Source: JAPWJZ01 sp964575605 (GTDB lineage: Bacteria; Pseudomonadota; Alphaproteobacteria; Micavibrionales; UBA2020). Taken from it: a stretch of DNA of 64,000 nucleotides. Below are positions 43,356-51,183 of this stretch, one piece after another (within the stretch, counting starts at the first letter, position 1; each line of letters opens with the position of its first letter). Location of the stretch: NCBI GenBank assembly GCA_964575605.1, contig CAZNRN010000018.1, positions 1 through 64,000 on the forward strand, read 5' to 3'. A program made the position numbers and the translations under genes. The notes beneath the pieces are model-generated. The model had not been told where the DNA came from and searched no databases. It saw only the letters and a list, made by a program, of their open reading frames with translations.

Positions 43356-44381
43356 ATGTCGATCAAGGTTCAAAAAACAACCCAGCTGAAGGAAATAGCG
43401 GCAGAAGCACAGTTTCGGATGATAGATGTCGGCAGCAAACGTGTGACACGCCGCCGCGCTATTGCAGAGGGGACGATTTTTGTTGGCAGAGAAGCTTTTC
43501 TCAAGATCAAGGAGAAGAGCCTGCCTAAGGGCGATGTACTTGGGCTGGCCGAGGTGGCGGGAATCCTGGCAGCTAAAAAAACACCAGACTTCATCCCGCT
43601 CTGCCATTCCTTGCCGCTGGACCAGGTGACGGTCCATTGTACTCTTGAAGGGCCTGATGCCGTGACGGTGTATAGCCAGGTTACCGCGCATGCCAAAACA
43701 GGAGTTGAAATGGAAGCGGTCGTGGCAGTGCAGGCTGCATTGACCACTATATGGGATTTAGTGAAAGCAACAGAGCCGGGCCTGAAGATTGGCAATGTGC
43801 GACTCCTTGTGAAGGAAGGGGGAAAGAGCGGGCTGTGGATCAATCCCGAGGGCATCCCTGACTGGCTCGCTGGCCAGCTGCCGGAACAAAAGCAGCTAAG
43901 TGGCATTTCATCTGCAGTGGTTGTCATGAGCGACCGCGCCTCAAAAGGCGAATATGAAGACAAATCTGGTCCTATTATTCGGGCATTTCTTGCCGGTCAT
44001 GGCGCTGTAGTCGTTGATCATGCCGTTGTCCCTGACGAGGCTGCGACCATTTCGGAGCATCTGCGAAGGCTCATTCAGAAACTCAAACCTGATCTTATCG
44101 TTACATCTGGCGGGACAGGATTGTCCAGGCGCGATGTCACGCCTGAAGCTATAGAGGCGATATGCGATCGAATGTTCCCGGGCTTTGGTGAATTGCTGCG
44201 CAAGGACGGAGCCGACATCACTGACAAATCATGGCTTTCGCGCAGTACTGCAGGTCAATTAGGCAATACACTCATTATCGCGCTGCCTGGAAGCCCGAAG
44301 GCGTGCCAGGAAGGGCTGGAAGCTTTGTTGCCGATACTGTCACACGGCATCTCGATGGCCTGCGGAGGAAAGCATGGATAA
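43356..44381 (+). CDS. Fusion of MoaC and MogA/MoaB domains
   Basis: Bifunctional cofactor enzyme of 341 residues. Residues 1-160 are MoaC (cyclic pyranopterin monophosphate synthase: FRMIDVGSKRVTRRRAIAEG, IPLCHSLPLDQV, TGVEMEAVVAVQ). Residues about 183-335 are MogA/MoaB (molybdopterin adenylyltransferase: SAVVVMSDRASKGEYEDKSG, TSGGTGLSRRDVTPEA, ALPGSPKAC). Such fusions are known in some bacteria. Overlaps moaD by 8 nt. Confidence 0.92.
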   Translation: MSIKVQKTTQLKEIAAEAQFRMIDVGSKRVTRRRAIAEGTIFVGREAFLKIKEKSLPKGDVLGLAEVAGILAAKKTPDFIPLCHSLPLDQVTVHCTLEGPDAVTVYSQVTAHAKTGVEMEAVVAVQAALTTIWDLVKATEPGLKIGNVRLLVKEGGKSGLWINPEGIPDWLAGQLPEQKQLSGISSAVVVMSDRASKGEYEDKSGPIIRAFLAGHGAVVVDHAVVPDEAATISEHLRRLIQKLKPDLIVTSGGTGLSRRDVTPEAIEAICDRMFPGFGELLRKDGADITDKSWLSRSTAGQLGNTLIIALPGSPKACQEGLEALLPILSHGISMACGGKHG

Positions 44382-44625
44382 TATAGAAGTCGTTGTACAG
44401 CTATACGGGGCTTTCAGGAAGTATGGCGGTGAACTAATCCTGACAATGCCTGCCGGATGCACTGCAGGAAGCGTCAAGGGAAAGTTGGCCGACCTTCTGG
44501 AGCCGCAAGACCGCGAGATTCTCAAAAGCTCAGCAATCGCAAATGAAAACGAGATTATGGCGGAGGGGGATGTGCTGGCCGGCGACTGTCGGCTCGCTGT
44601 TCTGCCACCGGTCTGCGGAGGATAG
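44374..44625 (+). CDS. moaD: Molybdopterin synthase small subunit
   Basis: Ubiquitin-like sulfur carrier, 83 residues, ending in the essential Gly-Gly (PPVCGG) that is activated by MoeB as a thiocarboxylate. GGAGGAAAG site; followed one base later by moaE, its partner. Confidence 0.9.
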   Translation: MDNIEVVVQLYGAFRKYGGELILTMPAGCTAGSVKGKLADLLEPQDREILKSSAIANENEIMAEGDVLAGDCRLAVLPPVCGG

Positions 44626-44626
44626 A

Positions 44627-45112
44627 ATGCCGGGAAAAATCGACGTTACAATCACCGATAAACCGATCAATATGCAGGCCGCGCTCGATTTTGTCGCTGA
44701 TCCGGCGCACGGCGCTATCAATACTTTCATCGGAATGGTGCGGCAAACCAACCTTGGAAAAGATGTCGTTGGCGTCAGCTATGACGTATTCGTTTCTCTG
44801 GCGACGAAAATACTGCAACAACTCTCGCAGAGGGTGATCGAGAGTCACGGCGGAAAAGTCAATATCAGTATTACGCATTTCAAGGGAAGACTCGCAGTGG
44901 GCGGCGTAAGTGTTGTTATCGCCGTCAGCACACCCCATAGGGCGGAAGGATTTGCAGCCTGCAGGCAGCTGATAGAAGAACTGAAGCATGGCGCCCCTAT
45001 TTGGAAGCAAGAGCATTACACGGATGGAGACAGCGAGTGGGTAACAGGCCATGCCTTGTGCCAACACGCACCTGATGTGGATAATGAAGTGCAATGCCAT
45101 GGCCACGGTTAG
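44627..45112 (+). CDS. moaE: Molybdopterin synthase catalytic subunit
   Basis: 161 residues. Transfers sulfur from MoaD to precursor Z. Conserved GAINTFIGMVR near the start, HFKGRLAVGGVSVVIAVSTPHR and the active-site Lys region APIWKQEHYTDGD. ATG at 44627 chosen; longer frames upstream run inside moaD. Overlaps mobA by 14 nt. Confidence 0.92.
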   Translation: MPGKIDVTITDKPINMQAALDFVADPAHGAINTFIGMVRQTNLGKDVVGVSYDVFVSLATKILQQLSQRVIESHGGKVNISITHFKGRLAVGGVSVVIAVSTPHRAEGFAACRQLIEELKHGAPIWKQEHYTDGDSEWVTGHALCQHAPDVDNEVQCHGHG

Positions 45113-45620
45113 AAAAATCGCGGGCGTCATTCTCGTTGGCGGCCAGTCCTCAAGGATGGGCACGAACAAGGCTTTGCTCAACTTTCATGGGAGGCCTTTG
45201 GTCGAACATATGATTGATATTGTCGGGCAAACTGGCTGTTCGGAGGTCATTTTAAGTGGCAGCTTGCCTGGTTATGAATGTCTCCCCGATTTGCAGCCGC
45301 ATGAAGGACCAGCCAAGGCAATTCAAGGTTTGCTGGAGCGGTTCAGGGGGCGGTACGATGCACTGCTCTGTGTCCCCGTAGACCTACCTCTAATGACTGC
45401 CGAGGCTCTTCGGCGCTTGTTATCTGTTCAAAAAAGCGCCAGTTTCGAGGGTCACCCGCTCCCTGCCGTGATTGATACAGGGGACGTCCCCGCCGACTGC
45501 AGAGCCGTGTATCAGCTATTGCAGTCGATTGGTGCTGTAATACTCGAAATGCCCGCAGGAATCGAAGGGGCATTTATAAATGTGAATACAAAACAGGAAT
45601 GGGAGACAGTAACATGTTAA
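45099..45620 (+). CDS. mobA: Molybdenum cofactor guanylyltransferase
   Basis: Adds GMP to molybdenum cofactor to form the MGD that NarG needs. 173 residues. Nucleotide-binding GVILVGGQSSRMGTNKALL; CVPVDLPLM holds the metal-binding Asp. ATG at 45099 (alternative 45087). A little short but complete. Overlaps the next gene by 7 nt. Confidence 0.88.
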   Translation: MATVRKIAGVILVGGQSSRMGTNKALLNFHGRPLVEHMIDIVGQTGCSEVILSGSLPGYECLPDLQPHEGPAKAIQGLLERFRGRYDALLCVPVDLPLMTAEALRRLLSVQKSASFEGHPLPAVIDTGDVPADCRAVYQLLQSIGAVILEMPAGIEGAFINVNTKQEWETVTC

Positions 45621-45934
45621 ATTTGCGCATCGACGAAACGGGTATTCGGTTCCGTATCTCGGCTTCAGAACTGCAGGATTTACTGGAGGGAAAAAGCTTG
45701 TCCTGCACGACAGCCGCGGGAGCGCCCGAAGTTGTCAGCAGAGTAATTCCCTCTGAAGAGGCGGCGATGCGTTTGGACATGCAGGGAATGTGCTTTACCC
45801 TATTTGTTCCAACCGCGGAGATTAAAAGATTACGTGACCTGGGAAAATCCAAGTCTGGTATTGTCGGTAAACAGGGTATGGCCGAAATTGCATTGCAAGT
45901 TGACTTGAAGTCGCCTGTTAAGAAAGCCGCCTGA
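45614..45934 (+). CDS. Small DUF7009-like protein at the end of the moa operon
   Basis: 106 residues, beginning LNLRIDETGIRFRISASEL, the pattern of DUF7009-type proteins that often accompany molybdenum cofactor genes. No motif with known chemistry. It overlaps mobA and ends the operon. Function unknown; cofactor trafficking is a guess from context. Confidence 0.6.
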   Translation: MLNLRIDETGIRFRISASELQDLLEGKSLSCTTAAGAPEVVSRVIPSEEAAMRLDMQGMCFTLFVPTAEIKRLRDLGKSKSGIVGKQGMAEIALQVDLKSPVKKAA

Positions 45935-45993
45935 AACACATTTAAATCCCCTGACGTGTCGATTGCGCATCGGCTTAAAAAGATTCCATCTGA

Positions 45994-47085
45994 TCATTCG
46001 TTAGTGCGTGTATGCGTTTTCCAGGCTTCGTATCCGCCGCTCAAGCTGAAAATATTCGATATGCCAATTGACGCAAGCAGCTCGGCTGCTCTCAAGCTAC
46101 GTTGACCTCGCTGACAATAGACGATACAGGGCCTTCCAGGAGGCGCTTGCTCGAATACGCTCGGATTTTTTTGCAACACAGAAAGCGGAATATGCAGCGC
46201 CCCCTGGATGTGTCCTTGCTCCCACTCATACAGCTCGCGCACATCCAGGAAGACCGCATTTCCAAAAGATTTGATATCGGCGCAGTCCACTTGTTCTGTC
46301 ATATTGGCAGAACAGACGGGGGAACTGGGTTGCAGGACAATCTCTGAGGAGGGCTTGGAGCAAACAGGGCAATCCTTGCGTTTGGGGATATTGAGGATAC
46401 GTGTCGTCATGTTCCTGAGATCTGCAAGCATCAATTTCCCCATGAAGGGCGGGAGTTTTTTTGATTGAACCACCAGCCTCAAAACTTCCATCGCTTGCAG
46501 CGTTCCGATAAACCCCGCGACAGGCCCCAGGATTCCCGCGGTTGCGCAATTCAGAATGGTTGCTTCAGGGGGGGCGGGGAAAAGACAACGGTAACATGCC
46601 CCTCGGGAAGCATCGAAGACTGCGAGTTGCCCTTCAAAGCCCTGGAGGGCCCCGTAGACGACAGGTTTCCCCGTTATGACTGCCGCATCATTGATAAGGA
46701 ACTTGGCAGAAAAATTATCTGTGCCGTCAAGGATAATGTCGTAACCTGAAATCAAACCTATAATATTTTGGATGTTCAGCTCCTGCTCATAGGCATGGAG
46801 GTCAATTTCAGGGTTGACAAGAGAGAGATGGTCTTTAGCTGCCGCCACTTTCGGTTTTCCCAGATCGGCATGTGTGAAAATGATCTGGCGCTGGAGGTTC
46901 GATACATCGACGCGATCCGGATCAATAAAACCGATTTTGCCGATACCTGCCGCAGCAAGGTACAGGAGCGCTGGGCAGCCTAGTCCCCCAACACCGACTA
47001 CAAGCACTCGGGCAGACGCTAATCTGCTCTGACCTTCAGTCCCAATTTCCGGGAGCCGTATTTGCCGACTATAACGTTCACTCAT
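45994..47085 (-). CDS. moeB: MoeB-type adenylyltransferase fused to rhodanese
   Basis: Activates the MoaD C-terminus by adenylation and, through the rhodanese domain, can supply sulfur. 363 residues. E1-like domain with VLVVGVGGLGCPALLYLAAAG, SNLQRQI and DGTDNFSAKFLIND; zinc cysteines CYRC and CPVC. Rhodanese domain about 262-360 with active-site Cys in CIVYCQRGQRS. Converges with the moa operon 59 nt away. The FNR box 47252-47265 is 167 nt upstream and more likely serves the ankyrin gene, or both. Confidence 0.9.
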   Translation of the reverse strand: MSERYSRQIRLPEIGTEGQSRLASARVLVVGVGGLGCPALLYLAAAGIGKIGFIDPDRVDVSNLQRQIIFTHADLGKPKVAAAKDHLSLVNPEIDLHAYEQELNIQNIIGLISGYDIILDGTDNFSAKFLINDAAVITGKPVVYGALQGFEGQLAVFDASRGACYRCLFPAPPEATILNCATAGILGPVAGFIGTLQAMEVLRLVVQSKKLPPFMGKLMLADLRNMTTRILNIPKRKDCPVCSKPSSEIVLQPSSPVCSANMTEQVDCADIKSFGNAVFLDVRELYEWEQGHIQGALHIPLSVLQKNPSVFEQAPPGRPCIVYCQRGQRSLRAAELLASIGISNIFSLSGGYEAWKTHTRTNE

Positions 47086-47251
47086 AATCCTATAGTGTCA
47101 TAAGCTGCTCAAGAATTCAATTTCTCTTAACTCAGGCAGCCTTTGGCCGCTGAGGGTTTATTTCCTTCGGATTGTTTGTTATCTGCGGGAAACTGTCCAC
47201 GGCGATCACGTCATTACGAGCCTTCTGACTATTTTGACAGGGTAAACAGAA

Positions 47252-47265
47252 TTGACGTAAATCAA
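47252..47265. promoter_or_regulatory. FNR/Dnr box between moeB and the ankyrin gene
   Basis: TTGACGTAAATCAA, centred 76 nt before the ankyrin-protein ATG. No strong -10 at the class II distance was found. The rest of 47086-47333 has no gene. Confidence 0.7.
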
Positions 47266-47333
47266 TTTCACGCAGCGGAGTATCTGCTAACCTTGTAACA
47301 TCTGCGATATTCTAACATGCTGGCGAGACATTC

Positions 47334-47684
47334 ATGGAAATCGACCAAAGTACTCTGCAAGCCGACGAGCCTGGTCATAGGGCTCCCTCCCCAGCAGATA
47401 TTGATGGTTATGCTCAAGCTGCTTGCCTTGGGAAAATCGCTACAATTGAAAGTTTTCTTCAGCGATGGCCGGATTTCATAGACGTTAAGGATAACAAATC
47501 TTGGACAGCACTGATGCATGCGGCTTGGTCTAACCATGAGGATATTGTTGTATTGCTGTTGCAGAAAGGTGCAGACTTACGAGTGAAAGACAGATGGGGG
47601 AGATCTGCGTGGGTGCTTGCTAAGAAACGAGGGTGCCGGAGTATTGTGATTTTGATAGAAGAAGGTCTAAAAAAAATTCAGTAA
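47334..47684 (+). CDS. Ankyrin-repeat protein
   Basis: 116 residues with about two and a half ankyrin repeats (KSWTALMHAAWSNHEDIVVL, QKGADLRVKDRWGRSAWVLA, then a degenerate one). Cytoplasmic, protein-protein interaction. Stands alone behind an FNR box. Partner unknown. Confidence 0.75.
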   Translation: MEIDQSTLQADEPGHRAPSPADIDGYAQAACLGKIATIESFLQRWPDFIDVKDNKSWTALMHAAWSNHEDIVVLLLQKGADLRVKDRWGRSAWVLAKKRGCRSIVILIEEGLKKIQ

Positions 47685-47735
47685 CAAACCGTTCGACAGA
47701 CTCTTTATTAACTGCGAGCACAATCCGTTATGTCC

Positions 47736-48278
47736 TTATTTATTTGGATTATTTAAGAATAGCATAAATTTTGCGAGCGGGCGCTTGAGTAGCAATAAAT
47801 AGCTAGCATGCATGCCCACAACAAAGATCAGTAGATTTGCAAATAGCTCGTGCCATTCTTCAACGACATCATCATAGAATCTGCTGCCTATTTTATCATG
47901 CCTACTGTCGTCGCCATCTGCATGGGCGGGGGCGATCAATTGTGCGCCTGAGAGACCAATATCATTACCTTTTTCTAGAGAAATTCCTGTAGCTATCACA
48001 CCAAGCAGGCAGAGCGCTATGCCAAGCATTAATACTTTTGTAATTGATGGGTGCGAGAACACATTAGTGAGATTGAGCCCTCCAAATGATGGATAAAAGC
48101 GCATTAAGCCTACATGAGGATTGCCACTCAGCGCCCAGAGCAAGCGAAAACAAATGACGACTGCAACTCCATATCCAAGCCAGGAATGAATAATACCTAG
48201 TTCGCCTGTCACATAGGACAAGGCAGACAAGATAGCCAGGGTAGCATGATAGGCACGGATTTTCTGCATAAGGAGCAT
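47736..48278 (-). CDS. Cytochrome b561-like membrane protein
   Basis: 180 residues, four hydrophobic helices with paired His (RAYHATLAI, GIIHSWLGYG, VEEWHELFANLLIFVVGMHASY) that can ligate two b haems; a cytochrome b561/Ni-hydrogenase-b type electron carrier. A His/Asp-rich loop (HADGDDSRHDK) lies between helices 3 and 4. A TATTAG -10 (48288-48293) and FNR box 48313-48326 place the transcription start at or next to the ATG. Redox partner unknown; quinol to a periplasmic acceptor is plausible. Confidence 0.8.
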   Translation of the reverse strand: MLLMQKIRAYHATLAILSALSYVTGELGIIHSWLGYGVAVVICFRLLWALSGNPHVGLMRFYPSFGGLNLTNVFSHPSITKVLMLGIALCLLGVIATGISLEKGNDIGLSGAQLIAPAHADGDDSRHDKIGSRFYDDVVEEWHELFANLLIFVVGMHASYLLLLKRPLAKFMLFLNNPNK

Positions 48279-48312
48279 AGCGGAAGACTAATACTTTTAT
48301 ACACAAATCTAC

Positions 48313-48326
48313 TTGACTTACATCAA
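48313..48326 (-). promoter_or_regulatory. FNR/Dnr box for the cytochrome b561-like gene
   Basis: TTGACTTACATCAA, with -10 TATTAG on the minus strand (48288-48293) 27 bp from its centre. It is the rightmost FNR box in the window. Confidence 0.7.
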
Positions 48327-48437
48327 TTGAGTAATTGGGATTGCGGATATTATTTCGTCGCGGCATTCTCGTCCTGGTCAGGTAAAGACCGGACTGCTAT
48401 TGAAAGGAGCGTGTATGCATATAGCTGACTAGAATAC

Positions 48438-48476
48438 TTTTTTAGTCTGCCCTTTAGGCCTCGATAGACTAAAAAA
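48438..48476. terminator. Hairpin with T/A runs before the tRNA-like element
   Basis: Perfect 11-bp stem TTTTTTAGTCT and AGACTAAAAAA with a 17-nt loop (48449-48465). It separates the anaerobic block from the tRNA-like module; a bidirectional terminator is one reading. Confidence 0.4.
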
Positions 48477-48485
48477 CTTACACGG

Positions 48486-48612
48486 GTTCTTACACAGTTG
48501 ACTTTTTGATGCTGAATTGTATAGTAAAATCATAGTGTAAGGCCTAGCCGAAAGCGACTTAAAATCGCGAGCCCGCAAGGGCGTGCCGGTTCGATTCCGG
48601 CCAGGGCCACCA
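48486..48612 (+). tRNA. tRNA-Leu(UAA)-like element without D arm, copy A
   Basis: A promoter-like TTGACT and TATAGT pair (from about 48499) is followed by a 72-nt element (48541-48612). It has an acceptor stem GGCCTAG/CAGGGCC (one mismatch), an anticodon stem GCGA/TCGC with loop CTTAAAA (anticodon TAA, 48560-48562), a class II variable arm GCCC-GCAA-GGGC, a T arm GCCGG-TTCGATT-CCGGC and an encoded CCA. The D arm is missing: only CCGAAA lies between acceptor and anticodon arms. Either a decayed tRNA-Leu, an attachment-site remnant, or a real tRNA-like RNA. Confidence 0.55.
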
Positions 48613-48726
48613 CTACAAACCGGCTGTTGTGTCCGGAATCGAACCTTAAATATTCATGCAGGCATAGCCTGCGTCGATTCCGGCCAGGGCCACCACTACA
48701 AAACGGCTGTTTTGTTCGGAATCGAA
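48591..48726. repeat. Tandem 53-bp repeat built from the T arm and its inverse
   Basis: Unit 1 48591-48643 and unit 2 48674-48726 differ at three positions. Each begins with the T-loop/3' acceptor sequence of the tRNA-like element and ends with CGGAATCGAA, the inverse of the T arm, so each unit can form a hairpin (in unit 1, 48588-48600 pairs with 48633-48645). The interval to the photolyase ATG at 48801 holds no gene. Confidence 0.85.
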
Positions 48727-48800
48727 ATGAAAGCATTTTCTGCCAGAAAGAGCGCCCATACTGGAAAGGCCTCGCGTATAACGGCTGTGCGCGGGCGCCG

Positions 48801-50336
48801 ATGACCACCCTGCGTCTTGTACTGGGCGACCAGTTGTCGCATGGCGTATCCAGCCTGCGCGGCTGCGACATGAAAAAAGACGTCGTCATGCTCTGCGAGG
48901 TTTGGGAAGAGGCGACTTATGTACGCCATCACAAGAAAAAAATCGCCTTCCTGTTTTCCGCCATGCGGCATTTTGCAGCCGGCCTGCGCGATGCCGGATA
49001 CAATGTGCATTATACGCAGCTGGACGCGGCCGAAAATGCGGGTTCTTTCACCGCCGAGGTGGAACGGGCGATTGCCCTGAATAGCGCCGACCGTCTGGTT
49101 GTCACCTTCCCGGGCGAGTACCGCGTTCTGGCCGCGATGCAGTCGTGGGAGAAGCGCTTCGGCATTCCGGTCGAAATACGCCCTGATGACCGCTTCCTGT
49201 GCAGCCCGGAGGAATTCGCCGCCTGGGCGGAAGACCGCAAGGAATTGCGGATGGAGTTTTTTTACCGGGAGATGCGCAGGCGTTACAAAATTCTGATGGA
49301 CGGCGACAACCCCGAGGGCGGCCAGTGGAACTACGACGCCGAAAACCGCAAGCCGCCCGGCGACGGTACACTTTTCCGGTCAGCGCCGCTGTTTTTCAGT
49401 CCGGATGCCGTCACGCGGGATTGCTTGGCGCTGGTAGCCGTGCGCTTTGATAGCCATTTCGGCGACCTCGCCCCCTTCCACTTCGCTGTAACGCGCGAAG
49501 ACGCGCTGAAGGCGCTGGCGCATTTTATAAGCCATCGCCTGCCGCAGTTTGGCGACTATCAGGATGCAATGCAGCAGGGCAACCCATGGATGTATCATTC
49601 CTTCCTCAGCGCCTATATAAACTGCGGGCTGCTCGATCCGCTCGAGGTCGTTGCGGCGGCGGAAAGCGCGTACCGCAACGGCAAGGCGCCGCTGAACGCC
49701 ACTGAAGGGTTCATTCGCCAGATTATTGGCTGGCGCGAATATGTGCGCGGGGTTTACTGGCTGAAAATGCCGGGCTATGCCGAAGAAAATTTTCTCGATG
49801 CCCGGCGTCCGCTGCCGTGGTTCTATTGGTCGGGCGAGACGAAAATGAACTGCCTGCGCCAGTGCGTTACCGAAACCCGCCAGAATGCCTATGCCCACCA
49901 TATCCAGCGGCTGATGGTGCTTGGCAACTTCGCGCTGCTGGCCGGGCTTTCGCCGCGCGAAGTGAACGAATGGTACCTGATCGTCTATGCCGACGCCTAT
50001 GAATGGGTCGAGATGCCGAATGTGACGGGCATGATTCTTTATGCAGACGGCGGCTACCTTGCCAGCAAGCCCTATGCGGCCAGCGGCGCGTATATCAACA
50101 AGATGTCGGACTACTGCAAAAGCTGCACTTATAATGTCGCCGAAAAAACGGGCCCGCAGGCCTGCCCCTTCAATTACCTGTACTGGGATTTCCTGATGCG
50201 CAATCAGGACAGGCTGCACAAGAACCAGCGCATTGCCATGGCATACCGCACGCTGGCCAAGATGGATGACGCGCGCAAGGCGCAGATTGCAAAAGACAGC
50301 CGCGATTTTCTGGACAGCCTGGACCACGAAGGCTAG
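48801..50336 (+). CDS. FeS-type (6-4) photolyase/cryptochrome (PhrB-like)
   Basis: Light-driven DNA repair flavoprotein of the FeS-BCP class. 511 residues; N-terminal TLRLVLGDQLSHGVSSL alpha/beta domain, then the helical FAD domain. The 4Fe-4S ligands are visible: Cys in KMNCLRQCVTETRQ, CKSC and the QACPFNYLYW end motif. EWVEMPNVTGMILYADGG is a class signature. The ATG at 48801 starts the family similarity; the frame is open upstream but runs through the tRNA-like repeats. Its stop shares a CTAG with the converging esterase. Confidence 0.9.
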   Translation: MTTLRLVLGDQLSHGVSSLRGCDMKKDVVMLCEVWEEATYVRHHKKKIAFLFSAMRHFAAGLRDAGYNVHYTQLDAAENAGSFTAEVERAIALNSADRLVVTFPGEYRVLAAMQSWEKRFGIPVEIRPDDRFLCSPEEFAAWAEDRKELRMEFFYREMRRRYKILMDGDNPEGGQWNYDAENRKPPGDGTLFRSAPLFFSPDAVTRDCLALVAVRFDSHFGDLAPFHFAVTREDALKALAHFISHRLPQFGDYQDAMQQGNPWMYHSFLSAYINCGLLDPLEVVAAAESAYRNGKAPLNATEGFIRQIIGWREYVRGVYWLKMPGYAEENFLDARRPLPWFYWSGETKMNCLRQCVTETRQNAYAHHIQRLMVLGNFALLAGLSPREVNEWYLIVYADAYEWVEMPNVTGMILYADGGYLASKPYAASGAYINKMSDYCKSCTYNVAEKTGPQACPFNYLYWDFLMRNQDRLHKNQRIAMAYRTLAKMDDARKAQIAKDSRDFLDSLDHEG

Positions 50337-51175
50337 GGCTGGCGCGCGATGAAGCCCCGGATGTCCTCCAGCAGCGGCGCGCGCCCCCGGAACAGCGGCG
50401 CAAGGCTGGCGATAATGCCCACATGGTCGATGCCGGGATAGGTATGCAGCTCCACTTTGTTGCCAAACTGCTCCAGTTTGGCCTTGAGGCGGACAGAGTT
50501 ACGCGGCAGCACTTCGGTGTCCTTGTCGCCGGTGGCGAGGAAGACAGGCGGCATGCCGCTCCGCACATGGGTGACGGGCTGGGTATCGGTGTCTTTCCCA
50601 GTGCTGAATAGTGCGATTATTTTCGGGTCTGTCATGGGCAGGAAATCGTAAGGCCCCGCGATGCCTATCACGCCCTTGATCAATGCCGCGTTGCCGCCGG
50701 CCTTGCGCAGGTATGACTTGTCCGCCGCCAGCATCACAGCGTTATAGGCGCCGGCAGAATGTCCCGCCAGGAAGAGGGCGCGCCCGTCGCCGCCGTACTC
50801 AGAAATGTGCTTGTGCACCCATACGGCCGCCCGCGCGCTATCCTCGACAAACACGGGATATGATACTTCCGGATACCTGCGGTAATCGGCCACCGCCGTC
50901 ACGCAGCCCAGCGTGGCGAAGGCCTGCCCTGCGAAAAGATACATATCCTTGCTGCCCGTCTGCCAGCTGCCGCCATAGAAGAAGAGAACCGTGCAGCCGT
51001 TGTTTTTCTCCGGCACGTAGATGTCAAGTTTTTGCAAGGGCGCCGGGCCATAGGCGATATCTTTGTGTATGCTATAGCCATTCTTCGGAATGGTGGCATT
51101 CAGCAGTTTTGCGCCCGAGCAGCCGGTCAGCGCCAGCAGCATTATTGACAGGAATACAGCCTTCAGCTTTTTCAT
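50333..51175 (-). CDS. Alpha/beta hydrolase (carboxylesterase-like) lipoprotein
   Basis: 280 residues. Lipoprotein signal MKKLKAVFLSIMLLALTGCS with lipobox LTGC. Oxyanion motif FFYGGSW, nucleophile GHSAGA, acid near GDKDTEV and catalytic His in GIDHVG. ATG at 51175 chosen for the signal. It lies 8 nt downstream of tetR on the same strand, so probably regulated by it. Substrate unknown. Confidence 0.85.
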   Translation of the reverse strand: MKKLKAVFLSIMLLALTGCSGAKLLNATIPKNGYSIHKDIAYGPAPLQKLDIYVPEKNNGCTVLFFYGGSWQTGSKDMYLFAGQAFATLGCVTAVADYRRYPEVSYPVFVEDSARAAVWVHKHISEYGGDGRALFLAGHSAGAYNAVMLAADKSYLRKAGGNAALIKGVIGIAGPYDFLPMTDPKIIALFSTGKDTDTQPVTHVRSGMPPVFLATGDKDTEVLPRNSVRLKAKLEQFGNKVELHTYPGIDHVGIIASLAPLFRGRAPLLEDIRGFIARQP

Positions 51176-51183
51176 GGTTTCCC

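Noticed and set aside
48541..48612. Normal functional tRNA-Leu
   Set aside because: The D arm is absent and the acceptor stem has a mismatch; total length is 72 nt where a leucine tRNA needs about 85. Reported as tRNA-like instead.
50333..50336. Shared CTAG stop codons of converging genes (also at 9035-9038)
   Set aside because: Two convergent pairs end in the same CTAG. Striking but simply the densest possible convergent arrangement; no function proposed.
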